Below, piece by piece: positions 46,311 through 57,400 of a stretch of 60,000 bases of DNA. The DNA comes from Bolinopsis microptera. Taxonomy: Eukaryota; Ctenophora; Tentaculata; Lobata; Bolinopsidae. Each line of letters starts with the position of its first letter. The first letter of the stretch is position 1. The translations under genes were made by a program, and so were the position numbers. The notes beneath the pieces were generated by a model. The model searched no databases, had not been told where the DNA came from, and saw only the letters and a program-made list of their open reading frames with translations. The stretch is taken from contig NC_087078.1 of NCBI RefSeq assembly GCF_026151205.1, forward strand, positions 18,185,118 to 18,245,117, given 5' to 3'.

Positions 46311-49300
46311 CTAACGAGAGCCTCTGGTGAAAGTGTTGTCGAGGCTGGTCCTGAAGTTGCCCATAATGACCCTGATACCCCTGTCGTTGAGCTGAGATTT
46401 GTTTGAGGTCAACATGTAATTGTGAGGAAGTTCCGAATCTTCAGGAAAGAAGTTGGAGTTCTTGTTCTCCCGAGTTCTAGTCCAGAAGTCTGCTTTGTCT
46501 CTATCATCTTTGAGATTGTGAATTGCCTCTGAGATAAGTTGTCTGGCTCTAAGTCCCCCTCCATCGGTTTGATTGCAGATGATTGGATGAGAGATGACCA
46601 CCTTGCACTTTTGTGATGTTTCTCGGAGGATCTTTTCAGTGCTCTGGACAAAGGTGTTGATTAGAGAATCACTCGGTTGGCCATTCGTGATGTCATGAGC
46701 ACCAAGGTGGATGTAAACTACGTCTGGGTTTTTGTTTGATATCTCCTCAGCAGTTTCACCCAAACAGGAGCTGAGCTCGTCCCAGCTGCGTTTGTAGATC
46801 ATGGAGACATCATATCTCTTGGAGAACTCCTCTGACTTGAAACTCCGCATAGTTGAGTCACAAAGAAGGACCACTTTCTGTTTCTTCCGTGCTGATGATT
46901 TACTCAATCTTTTAGATCGATCAGATGAGTGTGTAGTGTTTCCATTTCTGGAACTGTTCCTGTGATCGGTGTTGATCCTCTCACTCCTTCTGTATGAGTC
47001 TCTTTGGCCTCGCTCAGGAGGAAGACCGGGGATATCTCTGTTGGTCCTTGTCTTGCGCGGGGATCTCGGAACATAATTCTCATTCTGTTCGTGGGTCTCA
47101 TTACTCGGCCTCTTTTGGTAATTACTCCGATTTGATGATTTTGATGATGTTAGGATGGCTAGAATCTCCTCAATTTTGTTGCTGTCCTCGCTTTTGAAGA
47201 AGCTATCATGCCATGCTTCTAAATCCCTTTTGATAGTCATAGTTTCGTTGAGGGTTCGAGTGAGGCCCTCTAAACTGCTTTGGGACTTTTCCAGAAGTAA
47301 GCTGGTATCTTGATTTGCTTTGGTTAGATTTTTCAAGAGGTCAACTCCGTTTGAACACGTTGTGGCGTTCTTGCAATCTCCCTTAGATTTATCAGCGGGC
47401 ATCTTGGTAAGCTTTAGTTCATCCAGATCTTTTTGCACTTCTCCTAGAGCTGAGCTGATAGAGATATTTGATTTTTCGATCACTGCTAGTCTGTTATCGA
47501 TCAGGCTCAGTTGTTCAGAGGACCCAGAGGTAGAAGTCTTGCGGATATACTGAGAGATTCTCTTTCTCCTAGCCTTTGGAGCACCTTCCGTACTAAGTTT
47601 CAGGAATTCAAGTTCTTTCAAGATATCACTGTTAGTTGCTTCGTCAAGGGATTTGATGTAACTTTCAATGCCCTGAAAGCAGCTGTCCGATGTGATTCTA
47701 TCTGACTCTCGTATCTTCCTCTTGACGTTAACCTTAGGCCGGGTAGTAGATGCCCTTGACTTGAGAAAGTCCCCAGCGTTGGGCAGAGAGCTGGTAAAGT
47801 GGAAATCTGTCGGAGAAGTGCAGGTTTCTGGAATTGGGGCAGTCTTGGAGAGGTTCTCCTCGGGGGCATTGGTGATGTAAGAAGTTTCGCTTGCTTCTGT
47901 AAGGTATCGACACAACCTTTGCTTACAAATTGCTGCAGCACCGTCAATAGCCTGTTTGCACGCTGTGAGTTCCTCCTTAACTTCTTTGTGCTTCATTTTG
48001 TTGATCAGCACACTCACAGCAGCGTAGTTTGGACTATCATAGGGGTCTTCAAGTAATACTTTTGCTCGGGTCTTCATGTCTTCAAGCGAGTCCTTGCTGG
48101 ATGTGTGTTGCTCTAGAGCATCAAGAAGCAATGTGAAGTCAGCCTTGGTGAAGTTATCGAGTGTTTGCTGATAGATATGAACCTGCCCAATTCTGTATCC
48201 AAGCTTGTTGGTAAACTGCGTTGGCCGGATACTGTTGTTGGGTAGATCTTTTCCGTCCCAGGTCAGGGATTGCTCGCGATAATCAGAGTCCGTAATAGAG
48301 CTGAAGAATAGGAGCCTATAGGATGGCTTGACAGCGTTTGTTTGTAAGTCAAAACCCACTTCTGACCGTACTTGATAACGTTTCAGAGTATCGCTTGACA
48401 GGAAAATAGCCGCTCCGTGATCAGGTGATAGCCGTCCTACATCTACTTTTCCTAGATATGATCCAGTGTCGGTCCTTGGAATTATGTCGATTACATTCTG
48501 ATGTCCAAGGCAGAGAATTGCAAGCGGAGAGTCTTCTTCGATGTAAGAATCGAGATCGGATGGGAATACCGATGTTTCTGGGATCTTGGAATTCATCTGA
48601 ATTCTCTCGATGACGCAACTGTTGAGAAGATTTCCATTAATCAGGTTATTCTGTAGGATCTGGTTCATGCATTGGAGTAAGATAGGGATTTCCTTGAAGT
48701 CCTTAGTATCGTAAGTGTCCCATGGTTGGAAGGGGTAAAATCTGGAGCTGAACAGGGCAAGCTCTCGTTGGTGAGGTCCATACTTCCGAAATGGGACGTT
48801 ACTTTCCGTTGACCACTGAAGAATGTCCGCTGGTTCCTTCATAAACAGGGCTTTCTGGTGATATATGTCCCTTCTTGGTTCATCTGCGTTACTCTTTAGG
48901 TCAGTTGAGATGTAACCCGGAGATGACGACAGATTCCTTATTCGCATGCAGGGATCGAGATGGTTTGTGATTATTGGAAGCGAGTTCAGCTTTTTCACGA
49001 TTGTGACCTCTTCACAAAAACTGAGACTCTTTTCTGTCGGTGTTAGTCTGCGAAGCAAATCCTCCTCCGGCTCTTCGTCATAATTGAACTTCAGATCTAG
49101 CTTTTCGACTTCGATAGGAGTTGGTGTTTCCTCGTATAGCTGTTCCGTATTGTTGTCACCCGGATCCTGTACTTCAGTTGAGCTCTTTCCCACTTGCACA
49201 AGTTGCTGGTCTGCGGCAGTGTCATTCCCAGTCCCGGTGGTGGTTGTTATGACTTCGGAGGAAGTAGTAGATAAAGACTGGTTGTCTGTCTCTGGTTCTA

Positions 49301-50420
49301 CCTCTTCATTCTTGTCGTCTTCGTTTAGTGAAGTACAATCAAAAGGGTCGAACGATTCTCTCCCCGGTCTTTTTGGATCGTCCTCATCGTCGTCACTGTC
49401 TCCTCCACCATTTGAGCTTTCAGTCTGAGATGAACCATGTTTTCCTTCACTACCCGAGTTGGGTTGGCCACCACCTCCGCCGTTGTTCGCCGGTTGTTGG
49501 GAGCTGTTGTTCTGCTCTTCCGAGCCATTGTGAGAGTTACCCCTTGAGTTACCATGATCTGGAACAGATTTCCCGCCTGGAACTGAAGAAAGAAATGTAC
49601 AGGAAGAAGCAGGAAAGCTGCTGACTGGAGAACTAGAACAAGCAACAGAAATGACGAACGGAGATGGTACACGATGTCCAACACTAAATACTGGTCCACT
49701 GTAATTGGTTTTTACCCGGCTTGCGCGGTGAGAAGAAACTTGATCAGCCGTGCTATCAGTATGAGTATCGAAAAAGGCACGTTCACGTTCGTTCTTGCGG
49801 CTAGGTACTGTGCTCGGAGTTTCAGACTTATACTCAAAACGGTAACGCCTGTAAGATAGCACGAACCAAAATTGGCGCGGATACGCGGCAAGCTCTAGTG
49901 GTCGACACTTCAGCAGTTGCTCGAGAATAGCGGTAAAAATGTGACAGTACATGTTGGTAAGATCGGTGTTAAGGCAAGTGATGTGAAGAAAATATGAGTT
50001 GTTCGGGTCGTGAAGTAAATCAAACTGCTCAAGAAAATTGTTGCCTATGTAGAAAAGTAAATAGTCGACAAGAAGTGGCAGAAAGTGACTCCACAAAAAG
50101 CTCCGGGACTCGAGTATCAGCAAAATGAATGATCTAGTCTGTTCGAAAATGTGAGTTCTAAAAGTCTGGAGCTGGCCAGATAGGCCCGAAAGAGAGCGCG
50201 AAGAAGTCCATTTACGTAGTGCTCGACCAAGTAGCAAGATACCAAGCATCGTCAGGTACATCGAAGTTGACACGAATAGGGCAAAACACGCGAAATCAAA
50301 CATAAAAATACACACAAAAATGTGCCCCTCGTGTAGCATGGTAATGGCTTGAGTTAATTGTCCGAATGTTCTAGATCTATGCCAGTGAAAGAGCTTATCA
50401 ACATCAGTGATAAGGGCCAT
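46311..50420 (-). CDS. LINE ORF1 protein, 1369 aa, with AlkB-like and SGNH-hydrolase-like domains
   Basis: It is uninterrupted, so probably young. Residues 30-180 have several hydrophobic segments. 250-450 are low-complexity (S, G, N, D, E, Q rich). About 520-710 resemble an AlkB-like 2OG-Fe(II) oxygenase fold (FSSRFYPFQPW, LLNSCVIERI, SPLAILCLGHQN, GAAIFLSSDTLKRYQ, PSYRLLFFS). The iron-binding HxD and distal His are not where expected, so it looks inactive. 960-1090 are predicted helical. 1100-1180 are basic. 1182-1355 look like an SGNH/GDSL hydrolase (LLCDSTMRSF, VVYIHLGAHDITNG, LNDRGIRVI); the usual C-terminal D-x-x-H is replaced (NKSQLND). Esterase-like ORF1 domains are known in CR1/L2 LINEs. 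The AlkB match is inference from pattern. Confidence 0.75.
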   Translation of the reverse strand: MALITDVDKLFHWHRSRTFGQLTQAITMLHEGHIFVCIFMFDFACFALFVSTSMYLTMLGILLLGRALRKWTSSRSLSGLSGQLQTFRTHIFEQTRSFILLILESRSFLWSHFLPLLVDYLLFYIGNNFLEQFDLLHDPNNSYFLHITCLNTDLTNMYCHIFTAILEQLLKCRPLELAAYPRQFWFVLSYRRYRFEYKSETPSTVPSRKNERERAFFDTHTDSTADQVSSHRASRVKTNYSGPVFSVGHRVPSPFVISVACSSSPVSSFPASSCTFLSSVPGGKSVPDHGNSRGNSHNGSEEQNNSSQQPANNGGGGGQPNSGSEGKHGSSQTESSNGGGDSDDDEDDPKRPGRESFDPFDCTSLNEDDKNEEVEPETDNQSLSTTSSEVITTTTGTGNDTAADQQLVQVGKSSTEVQDPGDNNTEQLYEETPTPIEVEKLDLKFNYDEEPEEDLLRRLTPTEKSLSFCEEVTIVKKLNSLPIITNHLDPCMRIRNLSSSPGYISTDLKSNADEPRRDIYHQKALFMKEPADILQWSTESNVPFRKYGPHQRELALFSSRFYPFQPWDTYDTKDFKEIPILLQCMNQILQNNLINGNLLNSCVIERIQMNSKIPETSVFPSDLDSYIEEDSPLAILCLGHQNVIDIIPRTDTGSYLGKVDVGRLSPDHGAAIFLSSDTLKRYQVRSEVGFDLQTNAVKPSYRLLFFSSITDSDYREQSLTWDGKDLPNNSIRPTQFTNKLGYRIGQVHIYQQTLDNFTKADFTLLLDALEQHTSSKDSLEDMKTRAKVLLEDPYDSPNYAAVSVLINKMKHKEVKEELTACKQAIDGAAAICKQRLCRYLTEASETSYITNAPEENLSKTAPIPETCTSPTDFHFTSSLPNAGDFLKSRASTTRPKVNVKRKIRESDRITSDSCFQGIESYIKSLDEATNSDILKELEFLKLSTEGAPKARRKRISQYIRKTSTSGSSEQLSLIDNRLAVIEKSNISISSALGEVQKDLDELKLTKMPADKSKGDCKNATTCSNGVDLLKNLTKANQDTSLLLEKSQSSLEGLTRTLNETMTIKRDLEAWHDSFFKSEDSNKIEEILAILTSSKSSNRSNYQKRPSNETHEQNENYVPRSPRKTRTNRDIPGLPPERGQRDSYRRSERINTDHRNSSRNGNTTHSSDRSKRLSKSSARKKQKVVLLCDSTMRSFKSEEFSKRYDVSMIYKRSWDELSSCLGETAEEISNKNPDVVYIHLGAHDITNGQPSDSLINTFVQSTEKILRETSQKCKVVISHPIICNQTDGGGLRARQLISEAIHNLKDDRDKADFWTRTRENKNSNFFPEDSELPHNYMLTSNKSQLNDRGIRVIMGNFRTSLDNTFTRGSR

Positions 50421-50443
50421 AGATAAGCTGGCTAATTGTTTAG

Positions 50444-50836
50444 CTAGTAGGGTTGTATTCCGTTCGAATTAGTTAGTTCACTGTCGTGGAAATGTTTTGT
50501 GCTCTTCCTTCGATTGCATGTGCCATGAAAATTGTATGGGTCCATGTTACAAGGGCCTGGTGGCACTAAACTGAGTAAGTCGGAAGATTTAAACATATGT
50601 TCGAAATCATTTTCGTTGAGTTCTAATTGTTTGATGTAAAGTTTGATTTGTGAGTTAACCGTTAACGTCCGATGTGTGAGGAAGCTCGAGGGAAGAAATT
50701 CCGAGTAAAATCGTTGAGATTCCGATGTGTCGCCCCTGGTAGACAGTGCTACCAGGGCAAGAGTAAGTAGGGTAAGTAGCGACGTTGTTAGCTGATAAGA
50801 GAAAGCGATAAAACGACTCAAATTCAACTTGCACAT
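50444..50836 (-). CDS. Small upstream ORF of the LINE (130 aa, hydrophobic N-terminus)
   Basis: It starts at ATG 50836, just inside the LINE 5' end, and stops 23 bp before ORF1. It has one hydrophobic stretch (LTTSLLTLLTLALVALS), then a polar region ending in Arg, Lys and His. It may be an additional ORF of the element or fortuitous. Confidence 0.35.
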   Translation of the reverse strand: MCKLNLSRFIAFSYQLTTSLLTLLTLALVALSTRGDTSESQRFYSEFLPSSFLTHRTLTVNSQIKLYIKQLELNENDFEHMFKSSDLLSLVPPGPCNMDPYNFHGTCNRRKSTKHFHDSELTNSNGIQPY

Positions 50837-51259
50837 ATATATAATCAAAGAAGAACGTATTTGCTTCTCTTCCCATTCCACCTGTTGTTGATAGGACAAT
50901 TGGTGTAAATGTTCCATGTTCCACCTCGACAATCCTTTTGTTGTACATTTTTTTCTTCTGTCTCTCATGGCTAATGTACATACTCATTGGAGATCCAAGA
51001 GCCTTATTGGAAGGAGCTTGAGCATGAAATACTCTTACATCTAAAAATGCCCTTTCCAATGGGTTCCATACACTCCTAGCACTAACATCTAACCTAGCTC
51101 CATCTGCTTTGTTGGTCCCTGCAGGAAGTTCTCTCCCTGCAGGGGGTCTAAACTGCTTTTTGTTGTGATGTGAATTTGTTACATATTATTGCAAAGGGTT
51201 TTTTTTTACCTCAGTTTTAAAATGTGTACCATTTTTAAAGAATTTTTATATAGGGTCAT

Positions 51260-51378
51260 TGATATATTATTTAACGGGTGATACTCGTAAAATATTTGTT
51301 CCACGAGTCCAACTCGGCGCGCGTCCTGGTAGGTTATAAACCTACAATATATTATGTGTATATTGTTTGAATAATTTC
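51260..51378. repeat. Inverted copy of the 21.9-kb GC-rich repeat joined to LINE-end sequence
   Basis: ACGGGTGATACTCGTAAAATA, GAGTCCAACTCGGCGCGCGT and TAGGTTATAAACCTA are the reverse complement of 21935-22020. The adjacent AATATATTATGTGTATATTG is the inverted counterpart of the element end at 42914-42942. Confidence 0.7.
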
Positions 51379-52266
51379 TTTAGTTAAAAAAAATTAGTAT
51401 GTAGCATGGCAGGTGATAATTTGGACAGTTGATTAACTTCTTGACCCAACATGGAAATATTTGAGACACATGCACTTGACAGGTTATTTAAAAGGTTTAG
51501 TTAAGGACACTGGGAGTTTGGGTCATGTGGACATTTTTAGTGTCTATATTCTCTTGATTATTCTGTGCTGCGAAATTTTCTTTTCCTCCCTGAAACATAG
51601 AATATGCATAATAATAATAATAATAAATTAATGTTATTTTTATACAGCACCAAAAGGTTAAATAATTTAAATTTAACCCTTATGCTCAGCTGTAAATGAT
51701 ACCTAAATGACAGTAGAGATCGTGCATCTCGCCTTGGACAGGAGTAAAAACGGAAGTTTAAAGCTGCAAGTAAAATCCTGACTAAATAAGGCAGATACAC
51801 CTAACAAGAAGATATCCAAAAAAGGTTAGCAGGTTTTCTAACAAAACATAGATGATGACCACAAGAAATCTATGTATGAGACTCATCAGACTAACAAAAT
51901 GATATACAAGATAATAAGGATGAAAAATCATAAAATATTAAAAATTCTTTAAGAATTATATATAGAACTCCAAATATACAAACAATCTGAAAACTTCAAT
52001 ATACAATACAAAATACATGTTGAATGTTCTACTGCATTATACTTACAATACTGAATACAGTAATTATAATAAGATTAAACATGGAGACTGCATCAGTAAT
52101 AGGTAAATGGCCTAGTAACAATCTAGCTCTAGTAAAAAGTTCTAGTAACAATCTCACTTCGTGTAATGCGCATTCTCCCAGCACCCAGACTCACTAACGT
52201 CTCCTTCATCCAGTTGCATTGATGTACTTTTTACTAACTAAGTGATTTAAGATTTATTTTATCCTC
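51379..52266. other. AT-rich intergenic DNA, possible old LINE tail
   Basis: An (ATA)n run at about 51609-51626 lies beside minus-strand words such as SCPRRDARSLLSF and LKLFNLLVLYK. This resembles a decayed LINE tail ending in a trinucleotide repeat. No host gene recognised. Confidence 0.35.
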
Positions 52267-52512
52267 CAGTGGCGTAATAAACGGCCCTGCTGACCCCGCT
52301 GTGGGGGGGGGGGGGGGTGGTGCCGTCTTAGTGGGGCGCCAAATCGTCGTTTGAATGTGGGACAAGTAAAATACAATTTTAATTTTTCTAAAATCACCTA
52401 ATTTGTTCAATTTCAGGGAGGGGCACCAAAAGGGGAGGGGGCACCAACAGGGGGGGGGGGGGGGTGAGCGCTTTTTCAGCGGGGGGCGCCAACAGGCAAC
52501 GTTACGCCACCA
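52267..52512. mobile_element. Short hAT-like MITE with long poly-G runs
   Basis: The left end CAGTGGCGTAAT and right end GTTACGCCACCACT are imperfect inverted repeats. CAGTGGCGTA-type ends are common in hAT elements. Two G runs (near 52302-52318 and 52450-52465) and GGGGCACCAA repeats fill the interior. No clear 8-bp duplication was seen. Confidence 0.5.
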
Positions 52513-52774
52513 CTATCATCTAATACAATTTTTATTTTGGATTATTGCATTTGAGCTAATCTAAAACCAAACAGTGCTGATGTCTGTACTAGCACATTAA
52601 AGAAAAGAGAACAACCACCAACCTTGTCACAAGCGGGAGCTGAAAACGAATCACCGATCAGACTGATCAATCTTTGTCCATCTTGACATTAGTGGCATCA
52701 TACCCATCAAGCAATGATATTGTTTTAAAATACAAATTACTTCAGCAATTGTAGCACTCCAGAAGGCATCTGCT

Positions 52775-54062
52775 ATGCTACCCTTTACTGTTATCCCGTT
52801 CGTTAGAAGTAAAGATATCCAAGATTCTATTGTAGATAATTCTTGCAATCCTTCAAACTCTGACAGTTATCGTGCTAGGTATCCTGAAGCATATCCTGGC
52901 AGCAGTTCAGCTGAATTTTATAGTTTAGTCATCAGTGAATCTTCTTCTGGATCATCACATACACCTGCCAGATTACAGAAAAATAAAAGACGTAAAGAAA
53001 TTACCCCAAGTTCTTACAAGAATTTGTATAACAAAGTTTGTAATGATGATATTGTGTCAGTAAAAGATTGGTTTACTCTGTATTTCCCTGAAAAACTCAG
53101 AAATGATCATGTTGGTTCATTACAGACTGCTGTGAAGAGTCTGTGTGATGAATCAGGCTGCAATATAGCCATGACAGCTGCCGTTCATAAGAGCTATGAA
53201 TCTTTTAAATTTTTATTGAATTTTTTCCCATCGCTAATGGACGGAAAAGACAACTTTGGGAACACATTCAGTGATGTTGTATGGAATGTAAAAGATGAAA
53301 ATCTAAATAGAATTTTGATGAAGTACAGCATGAAATTAAGAACAACTGCTGTTAAGTTGGAAAGCGCTAAACGGAAATCTGAAGAATATTGCAAGCAGTG
53401 CAATCTGCTTCACTGTGATCCAAATCATGATTCATCAATTTCTCACCTTCATGCAGAGAATCGTGATGTTCCTGAGATTAATCCCCACTTGGATCCAAAT
53501 AATGCTGGCTATAAAATGATGTCCAAGTTTGGGTGGTCCGAAAACAAGGGTTTAGGTAAGCTTGTTTAGAAGTTAAAACCTACAAAGTACAAACCTACAT
53601 ATAGGTAGATATAGATTATAGTTATAGATATATTGTCACGGTCAGATGATGTATTGAACTTCAAAATCATCACGTTTATAGAAAGCTGTATTTTCATGGG
53701 AATTGGGCATGACAGAAAATTGTTTGTATAAATTGCACGTAATCCTCATTGTTTATCCAGGCAAAAAAAACTTTTCCATCTAAAACATTTTAATGATATT
53801 TACAGGGCCATCAGAAGCTGGACGAAAATACCTCATAAAAACACAACTAAAAACTGACAGAAGAGGACTTGGAATTCCTGAGAAGAACAAACCAAAAGTA
53901 TCCCACTTCGAACCCCATGATGTAAACAGTTTGAAAGACAACCTGTTACACAAACGAAAGATCAAACTCACGACAGAAAGTAAGCGAAAGAGAAAAAAGG
54001 ATCAGGAAAAATCAAGGCGGTGGGAAATAGATTTAAGACGATCGATGAACGAATATGAGTAA
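52775..54062 (+). CDS. GPANK1: G-patch and ankyrin-repeat protein 1 (two exons, 345 aa)
   Basis: Exons 52775-53555 and 53806-54062; the intron splits the glycine codon of the G-patch (phase 1). Residues about 80-180 hold degenerate ankyrin-like helices (GCNIAMTAAVHKSYESFKFL, DNFGNTFSDVVW). A CKQCNLLHCD segment follows, then the G-patch at about 245-285 (GYKMMSKFGWSENKGLG then PSEAGRKYLI...RRGLG). The C-terminus is basic (ESKRKRKKDQEKSRR) and ends NEYE. Order and length agree with vertebrate GPANK1 (about 356 aa). G-patch proteins usually activate DEAH helicases in RNA processing; GPANK1 itself is poorly characterised. An upstream noncoding or coding exon is possible. Polyadenylation signal at 54231. 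Confidence 0.85.
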
Positions 54063-54230
54063 ATTCTGTGTTTCAACTACATACATTAAAGCATACCCTC
54101 TGACTTGGAAAGTATCATCCATAAAATGAATGAGCCGAACTGTGATCTATATAATTGTATTTACATTGATAATCGATGTTATTGTTTGCTAGTATATGAT
54201 TATAATGTTTACATTTTAAGGTACAGTCGG

Positions 54231-54236
54231 AATAAA
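54231..54236 (+). promoter_or_regulatory. Polyadenylation signal AATAAA of GPANK1
   Basis: It lies 170 bp after the TAA of GPANK1 and before the first cereblon exon at 54461. Confidence 0.6.
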
Positions 54237-54460
54237 GTTTGTAATTTTATTGAAATATTATTACTATTAATATCAGTATAGATTGTCAATCACTGCTTAC
54301 TCTTGTCCTAAACATTTTAAGCAACTAAATAATTCGTGAAGTCTCATTTTAAGAGCATGGCTTTTGCTCTCAATCTTCATTTCATCAGTGCACAATCAAA
54401 GCTTTTGAAAGAGAATTTATTAGACAATTTATTGGATACACAATAAATATCTTGAAGGAA

Positions 54461-57400
54461 ATGGAAGAGAAAGTAAGATCGAACAGTGAAGGTGGTGAAA
54501 GTAGTGCTCAGCAGGATAATGACAACGGGGAGCAATCTGATTACGGTTAGAAAATCAATTTTTTACATTATCATGATTTTTGAATCCGATCTAACCAGTC
54601 GTTCAATAAATAAAATAAAAATGGGTAAATTCACTATTCATTTTATTTCTTATTTATTTTTATCAGGATATTTTATGATAATATATTAATGATTTCATTT
54701 TTGATAGATCTACTCCAAATTGTTTGATACCATGATAATACAAACAATTTCAGAAGATGCAGCAGAGAACTTAGAAGAAGAGGAACAGATGGAAATGGAC
54801 GAAGATAACGACTCACTAGAACAAGAACGTGAGATTGAACGCGTAGCAGCAGAGTATGCAGAACAAGAACGTGAGATTGAACGCGTAGCAGAAGAGTATG
54901 CAGAACAAGAACGTGAGATTGAACGAATGGCAGAAGCTGAAGCTGCTGAGGAAGCATGGATCGAGAGACAGGTAGATGCTGCAGCAGAACAGGTAGATGC
55001 TGCAGCAGAACAGGTAGATGCTGCAGCAGAACGCACCCAGCAGCAGGTAGATGCTGCAGCAGAACGCACCCAGCAGAGGATCGCCAATGCTGAGCAAGCT
55101 CAGGAGCTGGATCGTGTGGATTACGATATTGCTATACCTTCCCAGCATTCCTACCTTGGTCAGATACATTGTTATTTACATACGCTTACATACGTTTACA
55201 TGGATACGTTTGCATGTATTTACATAGTTTCTGATTGTAGTGCGTGATGTAACTATCATTACTTTCCTTCAATTTAGGAACTATCAATTCATGTACGGAC
55301 CTTGCTACATCTCGCAAAAGTAAAAAATGTGATATTACGAATTATTATAAAGGTTACCTAACAACTTAATTATAAATAGGCTAACTTCAGATATGGCTTT
55401 GACACGAGTTGAAGGTTACAACTATTGGTTGGAAGGCCATCACGTGAACTTGTACATAATACCACTTGACGTTATTGTAATACCAGGTTAGCAGGTTTTC
55501 AGGCTGATTCGTCATGATTACTAGATAAATTTGTAAAATCGGGGTTCTTTTGATTCAGTTTTATTTTATTTCTATCGCTAGAAAAAGTGAATTTGGTATG
55601 CTAGATTAATTAATTAAGTTATTTCCATAACAAAACTAACTAAAGTACTCTTTGTCAGGACAAAGTCTTCCTCTCAGAATAAGACAAAGTACCCTGCAGT
55701 TTGCCATGGTCCGAGCTCTTCTTGACACCAATCAGAAGACATTTGGCGCTGTTTACCTTCCCGCAGAACGGTCAGTTAAATAACTATTTAATTAAATAAA
55801 TCTAATTAAATAACAGTTAAATAACTATTTTGTCTTGTTTTTTTTACTTCCTTTATAAAAACATAGATCTCATTGCTGTTCTGTTGTTAGCATAGAATCT
55901 GTTTGTTGATAGTCAACAGCCAGCTTGCACTTATTAATAATTAATAATACCTTAAATTCTAACTTCATAAGCTGATGCGTATAATGTAACACAATAAAAG
56001 ATGAATGTCAATGTTATAATGTTACTTACATTTGTCAATATACCAATATCATTAATATTATTTAATTATCTAGGGAGACTTTGGTGCTCGATCGCAGTTG
56101 GTCACAAATCGGTGTAACAGTTCAAATTGTGGAGGTTTCAGATGAGACACCCAATGAAATTGTGCTCAAGTGCAAAGGTAATCCAGTTAATCCCGAATTT
56201 CCTTGAACTAATATTAACGGCGATTTTTTACATCCCTAAGATATGTGAATTTGCATGTTTTTCGTTTTGGGTTATTATGTAGTACTGTCCAGTAATAAGC
56301 AATATTCCAGCGATATGTACGGGTATATGACCCCCAGAATATAGGTGGCCCCCAAAATATAGGTCATGTTAGTGGATACAGTTCTAACCAAGATAAGCGA
56401 TACTAATGGGATCTGTTACTGCTACGTTGGAGTAAAGCATGTAACTAATGTTTCTGGATAAGAATTTTTGACCTACATGAGGTATTTTGGTATATTTGGT
56501 CATGACAGCGAAAGATTTAAACGATGTTGTCATTTTCTAGAGGGGTAAATATGGCGAGAAATGGTCATGACAAAAATCTGTCCAACACATGCCATTAAGA
56601 CTACTGGTATGAGTATGAGTATTATTTTAAGCTATCTTTTCATCGAGACATCTGCAAACTGACAATTTGGAAAAAAGTTATGGCCACCACAATTTTACGG
56701 GCCCCCAGAATATAGGTCTATACGACCCCCAGAATATAGGTTGGTCAAAAACCCTGAACATGCCCAAAACCATGCTTTGGGATGCTCTACTTGTAGCTAC
56801 TAGTCTCCTGAACACACATATTAAGTTTTATCAAAATTGGATAAAAATTGGCCGAGTTATGGGATAAAAACCATATGCCCATATTTGGGCATACGCACCA
56901 AATTTGATCGATTTTGGTCCATAAATTGGTCAAATATCAATATTTTTGAATAAAACCAACTTTATATGGAAGGTAAGCCTATACTACACATTCTCTATGA
57001 TTATCAGCTCAATATCTACCTAACTGTGGATTCTGTGTTCAAATAATCGCAAAAAATGAACAAAATCGCCCATATCTCAGTTCGCGATATTTGCAAAACT
57101 GACTTCGCTCAAAACAATAGAACTCAATAGGGCTTCAATGTTTTCACATGAAATTTTCAGAATCAACGTAGAATTGTCTCATGACCTTAAGTTTTGGGAC
57201 AGAATTTTAAGTTAAGCCTTTAAAAAAATTTGGCGGCCAAAAATGTCTGATTTACAGTCATTGAGGTGCACATTGTATTGATACAGATAAAAACAGCCCC
57301 CCTCAATCATATCTAGGGACACTCCTTCAATCTTATTTGAGTATTTAGTTAAGATCCCTACTAAATGAGTGCATGAAAGCTTTTTAACTAGTAAAATTAA

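Larger units (their letters stand above)
43237..50857 (-). mobile_element. CR1/L2-like LINE, 7.6 kb, internally deleted in ORF2
   Basis: Read on the minus strand: a 5' leader with a small hydrophobic ORF (50836-50444), a very long ORF1 (50420-46311), an endonuclease stub (46238-about 46145), reverse transcriptase (to 44257) and about 1 kb of 3' untranslated sequence. Insertion into the endonuclease LINE leaves at most a 3-bp duplication (TTC). The ORF1 esterase-like domain and the type of C-terminus after the reverse transcriptase suggest the CR1/L2 group; the clade assignment is inference. Confidence 0.75.
42914..51378 (-). mobile_element. Restriction-like-endonuclease LINE copy 2, split by another LINE
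   Basis: The C-terminal coding blocks of this element are in two pieces. 50858-51135 carries RLDVSARSVWNPMERAFLDV through GGMGREAN. 43040-43236 carries FKKLADRMSRKSGQRYSEAM through the stop. They would be contiguous without the 7.6-kb insert at 43237-50857. The outer ends, 42914-42942 and 51350-51378, are inverted copies of an AATATACACATAATAT-containing sequence. It is truncated 5' of the endonuclease. Confidence 0.65.

Noticed and set aside
46904-49699. Several 60-125-codon frames on both strands
   Set aside because: They are shadows of the continuous 1369-residue LINE ORF1.
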